Below, piece after piece: positions 60,966-64,000 of a stretch of DNA of 64,000 bases; position 1 is the stretch's first letter; each line of letters starts with the position of its first letter. The translations under genes were made by a program, and so were the position numbers. Source of the stretch: Vibrio splendidus 12E03. GTDB taxonomy: Bacteria > Pseudomonadota > Gammaproteobacteria > Enterobacterales > Vibrionaceae. The notes under the pieces were generated by a model. That model was not told the DNA's origin and ran no database searches. It saw only the letters and a list, made by a program, of their open reading frames with translations. Location of the stretch: contig NZ_AJZD02000313.1 of assembly GCF_000272105.2 (NCBI RefSeq), positions 1 through 64,000 of the forward strand, in the 5' to 3' direction.

Positions 60966-62156
60966 ATGTTTGAAAAAGTGTTAGCTGCTCCCGCCGATCC
61001 TATCCTCGGCCTTACTGAAGAGTTTAAAAAAGACTCTCGTGCAGAGAAAATCAACCTTGGCGTTGGCATCTACAAAAATGAAGATGGTCAAACACCAGTA
61101 CTTAAAACAGTAAAGAAAGCAGAAGCTGCACTTCTTGAAAACGAAAAAACCAAATCTTACCTAACGATTGAAGGTACAGCTGAATACGGTCTAGCGGTTC
61201 AGAAACTTCTTTTCGGTTCAGACGCAGAGATCGTTGCATCTCAACGCGCTAAAACAGCACAAGCTCCAGGTGGTACAGGTGCACTTCGCGTAGCGGGTGA
61301 ATTCATCAAGCGCCAACTGGGCGACGTGAAAATCTGGATCAGTAACCCGACTTGGGCGAACCACAACGGCGTTTTCGCTGCTGCGGGTATCGAAACTGCT
61401 CAATACAGCTACTACAACGCTGAAACTAAAGACAAAGACTTCGCAGGCATGGTTGCTGACCTAGAGAAAGCTTCTGAAGGCGATATCGTTCTTCTTCACG
61501 GCTGCTGTCACAACCCAACAGGTATCGACCCAACAACTGAAGAGTGGGAAGTTCTGGCTAAATTGGTTGCTGAGAAGAAACTGCTTCCTCTATTCGATTT
61601 TGCTTACCAAGGTTTTGCAAAAGGCGTTGAAGAAGATGCTGCTGGCCTACGTATTTTTGCTCAATACAACAAAGAGATCCTTGTTGCTAGCTCGTTCTCT
61701 AAGAACTTCGGCTTGTACAACGAGCGTGTTGGCGCATTCACTTTGGTTGCTGAATCAGCAGACGTAGCAACGACAGCGTTCTCTCAAGTTAAGAGTATTA
61801 TCCGCTCTATCTACTCTAACCCACCAGCGCACGGCAGTGCTGTGGTAACTCACATCCTTGGTGATGCTGATCTACGTGCTGAATGGGAAGCAGAAGTAGC
61901 AGAAATGCGCGACCGTATCCAAGAGATGCGCGAACTATTCGTAACGACACTGAAATCTGAAGGTGTTGATGCAGACTTCACATTCATCGAACGTCAAAAC
62001 GGCATGTTCTCTTTCTCTGGCCTAAGCAAAGAGCAAGTAACTCGCCTAAAAGACGAATTCGCAATCTACATTGTTGGCTCTGGCCGTATCAGTGTTGCTG
62101 GTATGACTAAGTCAAACATGGGTCCTCTATGTAAAGGTATCGCTGCGGTTCTTTAA
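60966..62156 (+). CDS. aspC: aspartate/aromatic aminotransferase
   Basis: 396-residue PLP enzyme of aminotransferase subgroup Ia, matching E. coli AspC in length and start (MFEKVLAAPADPILGL). Schiff-base lysine K246 lies in SSFSKNFGLYNERVG; the substrate arginine loop and HGCCHNPTG are conserved. It interconverts aspartate and oxaloacetate and probably also aromatic amino acids, as TyrB does. Strong terminator after it. Confidence 0.93.
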   Translation: MFEKVLAAPADPILGLTEEFKKDSRAEKINLGVGIYKNEDGQTPVLKTVKKAEAALLENEKTKSYLTIEGTAEYGLAVQKLLFGSDAEIVASQRAKTAQAPGGTGALRVAGEFIKRQLGDVKIWISNPTWANHNGVFAAAGIETAQYSYYNAETKDKDFAGMVADLEKASEGDIVLLHGCCHNPTGIDPTTEEWEVLAKLVAEKKLLPLFDFAYQGFAKGVEEDAAGLRIFAQYNKEILVASSFSKNFGLYNERVGAFTLVAESADVATTAFSQVKSIIRSIYSNPPAHGSAVVTHILGDADLRAEWEAEVAEMRDRIQEMRELFVTTLKSEGVDADFTFIERQNGMFSFSGLSKEQVTRLKDEFAIYIVGSGRISVAGMTKSNMGPLCKGIAAVL

Positions 62157-62195
62157 TCGAAAAGCGAAACCTGTATTTGCAGACCAATAGACATG

Positions 62196-62226
62196 CAAAA
62201 GCCAGCAATCAAGCTGGCTTTTTTGT
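62196..62226. terminator. intrinsic terminator after aspC
   Basis: AAAGCCAGC-AATCAA-GCTGGCTTTTTT. It can also end the leftward barrel gene. Confidence 0.85.
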
Positions 62227-62280
62227 GTCAGTCTCTTTGTATATAAGAGCTATTAGGGCACGTAGCCTTTTCGTTACTGG

Positions 62281-62922
62281 CTAATACTCTAGGAAAAATT
62301 CCACTCCCAGCTCATTGGTTCGTTCACTGCGAATCTTACCTTCACCATCTCGATGTTGGTATGACCCACCAATCGCAAACTTGTTGGTCACTAGATAACG
62401 TAAACCTAAGTGATAAATCTCTTCATCAAACAGGTCACTCCGATTCACCTGCACACTCCCGTTAGCTATCCAACGTTTCGCAAAGCCATAGTTAAGCTCA
62501 GCTTTTACCCCTTGGATGAACTCAGTGTCTGAAGATTCAGTTCGGTTGGTGTCATTATCTTCAACCTTACCTTTAGTGATACCAAGCAGGTAGTAAGCCA
62601 CTATATCTAAATCTTTCTTAATGCTGTAACGGTAACCAACACCTGGCATCAGCGTATCAATTCGAGTTGTGGTGTCATCAGGGTGAATAAAGCGTGCGCT
62701 GTAGTCTCCCAGCAACAACCAATCATCCGTCATCGCGTAACTGACGCCTAATCCATACGACGAGGCATTGTTATTACTGCCTGCATCTTCATTTAAACTG
62801 CCCGAATGCGCCGTGGCATAAATATGGTCGTAATCCAAAATATCCACCGCGTTAGTGTCCGCCCACAAACTTGGAGAAAACATAAAAACCGCAGATACAA
62901 AACTAAGCTTCCACTTCGACAT
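62281..62922 (-). CDS. outer-membrane beta-barrel protein (small)
   Basis: 213 residues from the ATG with AAGG nine bases ahead (an ATG three codons upstream is less likely). A signal peptide (ending SLWADTNA, about residue 23) is followed by alternating strands such as SSYGLGVSYAMTDDWLLLGDYS, PGVGYRYSIKKDLDIVAYYLLG and KRWIANGSVQVNRS, with charged loops, typical of an eight- to ten-stranded barrel. The last residues are VEFFLEY, a barrel-type aromatic end. No family could be named. Alone and leftward. Confidence 0.75.
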   Translation of the reverse strand: MSKWKLSFVSAVFMFSPSLWADTNAVDILDYDHIYATAHSGSLNEDAGSNNNASSYGLGVSYAMTDDWLLLGDYSARFIHPDDTTTRIDTLMPGVGYRYSIKKDLDIVAYYLLGITKGKVEDNDTNRTESSDTEFIQGVKAELNYGFAKRWIANGSVQVNRSDLFDEEIYHLGLRYLVTNKFAIGGSYQHRDGEGKIRSERTNELGVEFFLEY

Positions 62923-63072
62923 TCCTATCATCCTTAAACTGTCACTCCATTAATTGAAAGGTTAGTCTATCCATAAGACTTTAAAAAGGTTTTAGCTCAC
63001 AGATTGATTTGTGACGGCAAAATATTATCAAATGTTGTACCATGAAATCATACAAACCAATGGATGATCATT

Positions 63073-64000
63073 ATGGATGCTGAGTTATTAGAGATTCAAA
63101 ACTTTCTGGCACAATACCCCCCTTTCACAGAACTCCCTGAGGAGATGTTGGCGAAAGTGACCAGTAGCGTGGAAATTTCTTATTACCGCCAAGATACCCC
63201 TATCATTCACTTTGGTGATCAAATTCATGACTTATACATCGTTCGAAGTGGCGAAGTCGAAGTCTACCGTCGTAAAGGCGAACTCTATAACCGCCTTGAT
63301 GAAGGCCACTTGTTCGGTCAAATGGGCCTACTGACCAACAACAAGGTGCGTTTCCCAGTTAAAGCGACTGAAGACACCCTACTCTACTGTATTCCTGAGC
63401 CTATCTTTCAAGAGCTCTACGACAACTACGACTCCTTTGCCGATTTCGTAGAAGTAGAAGATAACGCGCGACTGCGCCAAGCCAACTCAGACAGCAACGA
63501 CGCTAACGACCTAACCACATCAAAGGTAAAAACGCTGCTGACCAGCGAAGCGCCAATGATCGAAAAAACGCGCACCATTCAGCAAGCCGCGACCATGATG
63601 GCACAAGATAATGTTTCCTCTTTGCTGATCATCGACCCAGATATCGTTGAAGATGATGAAGATGACTCAACACCCGTGATTGGCATCATCACCGACCGAG
63701 ATTTATGTACGCGTGTTCTCGCCGAAGGTCTTGACCCATCGGATGAAGTATCCAGCGTAATGACACCAGAGGTTATCTCACTCGACCATAATGCTTACGT
63801 ATACGAAGCTATGATGACCATGCTTCGCTATAACGTGCATCATTTACCAGTGCTTAAAGATAAGAAGCCGATTGGTATTATCGAAGCGACCGATATTGTT
63901 CGTTATGAGTCTCAAAACTCGCTGTTATTGGTAAGTAGTATCTTCCAGCAACAAAGTATCGAAGACCTGAAGGTGCTTTCCGAGCAAGTGAAAGACAGCT
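63073..64000 (+). CDS. cNMP-binding/CBS nucleotidyltransferase-like protein (DUF294), 5' part
   Basis: The gene starts at an ATG and runs off the window with no stop, so 309 codons are seen. A cyclic-nucleotide-binding domain (about 10-135, with YIVRSGEVEVYRRKGELYNR and LDEGHLFGQMGLLTNNKVRF) is followed by two CBS repeats (about 155-280, with VGIITDRDLCTRVLAEGLDP-type and KDKKPIGIIEATDIVRYES). This order is that of DUF294-type proteins, which continue into a nucleotidyltransferase-like domain. Probably responds to cyclic nucleotides or adenosyl ligands; often part of nucleotide signalling. Confidence 0.82.
   Translation, partial: MDAELLEIQNFLAQYPPFTELPEEMLAKVTSSVEISYYRQDTPIIHFGDQIHDLYIVRSGEVEVYRRKGELYNRLDEGHLFGQMGLLTNNKVRFPVKATEDTLLYCIPEPIFQELYDNYDSFADFVEVEDNARLRQANSDSNDANDLTTSKVKTLLTSEAPMIEKTRTIQQAATMMAQDNVSSLLIIDPDIVEDDEDDSTPVIGIITDRDLCTRVLAEGLDPSDEVSSVMTPEVISLDHNAYVYEAMMTMLRYNVHHLPVLKDKKPIGIIEATDIVRYESQNSLLLVSSIFQQQSIEDLKVLSEQVKDS

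Noticed and set aside
1..64000. tRNA, rRNA, CRISPR, transposase or integrase genes
   Set aside because: No T-loop-like GGTTCGAATCC, no repeat-spacer pattern and no transposase or integrase product was seen; the window looks like stable chromosome.

Overview
The window looks like a chromosomal segment of a marine Vibrio, probably of the Splendidus clade. The housekeeping proteins (PheS, PheT, HrpA, TyrR, AsnS, SdaC, AspC) are typical gammaproteobacterial versions. Other gene families are ones common in Vibrio: a MipA/OmpV-like barrel, a DUF2947 protein, a DUF2760 protein with two Hsp70s, an H-NOX/hybrid kinase pair and a ToxR-like regulator with a small membrane partner. I saw no tRNA, rRNA, CRISPR array, insertion sequence or prophage. 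The species assignment is an inference from protein resemblance, not from a search.

Layout. 1-5 kb: pheST and a hemerythrin-GGDEF cyclase, leftward. 5-11 kb: an envelope export operon (RND/MMPL pump, LolA-like periplasmic protein, outer-membrane barrel) with its TetR regulator and four matching palindromic operators. 11-13 kb: two rightward genes that overlap by about 143 bases, a DnaT-like protein and a possible helicase-loader-like protein. 13-19 kb: small barrel, hrpA, MipA/OmpV-like barrel. 19-22 kb: a hypothetical gene, a PhoD-like phosphatase and a TerB-like protein. 22-25 kb: ToxR/VtrA-like membrane regulator with a ToxS/VtrC-like partner, then two secreted dimeric alpha-beta-barrel proteins. 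25-27.4 kb: DEDDh exonuclease and a CHASE-GGDEF cyclase. 27.7-33.3 kb: DUF2760 membrane protein plus two divergent Hsp70s. 33.4-39.7 kb: small genes, then ycjX-ycjF-tyrR-acetyltransferase. 39.8-43 kb: fumarase and pabB. 43-46.3 kb: H-NOX NO sensor with hybrid histidine kinase, and a NUDIX hydrolase. 46.6-50.6 kb: serine uptake and deamination (sdaC, sdaA) and a TyrP-type permease. 51.4-54.6 kb: a chemoreceptor with a c-heme motif and a SulP permease. 55-64 kb: asnS, small genes, a MocR regulator, a frameshifted HD-GYP phosphodiesterase gene, aspC, a small barrel and the start of a cNMP/CBS nucleotidyltransferase-like gene.

Themes. Cyclic-di-GMP turnover appears three times (two GGDEF cyclases with O2/NO-type or CHASE sensing, and a broken HD-GYP gene). 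Aromatic amino-acid metabolism recurs (pheST, tyrR, tyrP-like, aspC, pabB), with a TyrR-box-like palindrome in front of tyrR. Gas and redox sensing recurs (hemerythrin, H-NOX, c-heme chemoreceptor). The least described units are the TetR-RND-LolA-like-barrel operon with its operators, the DUF2760/Hsp70 pair, the overlapping DnaT-like/loader-like genes and the additional ToxR-like pair.
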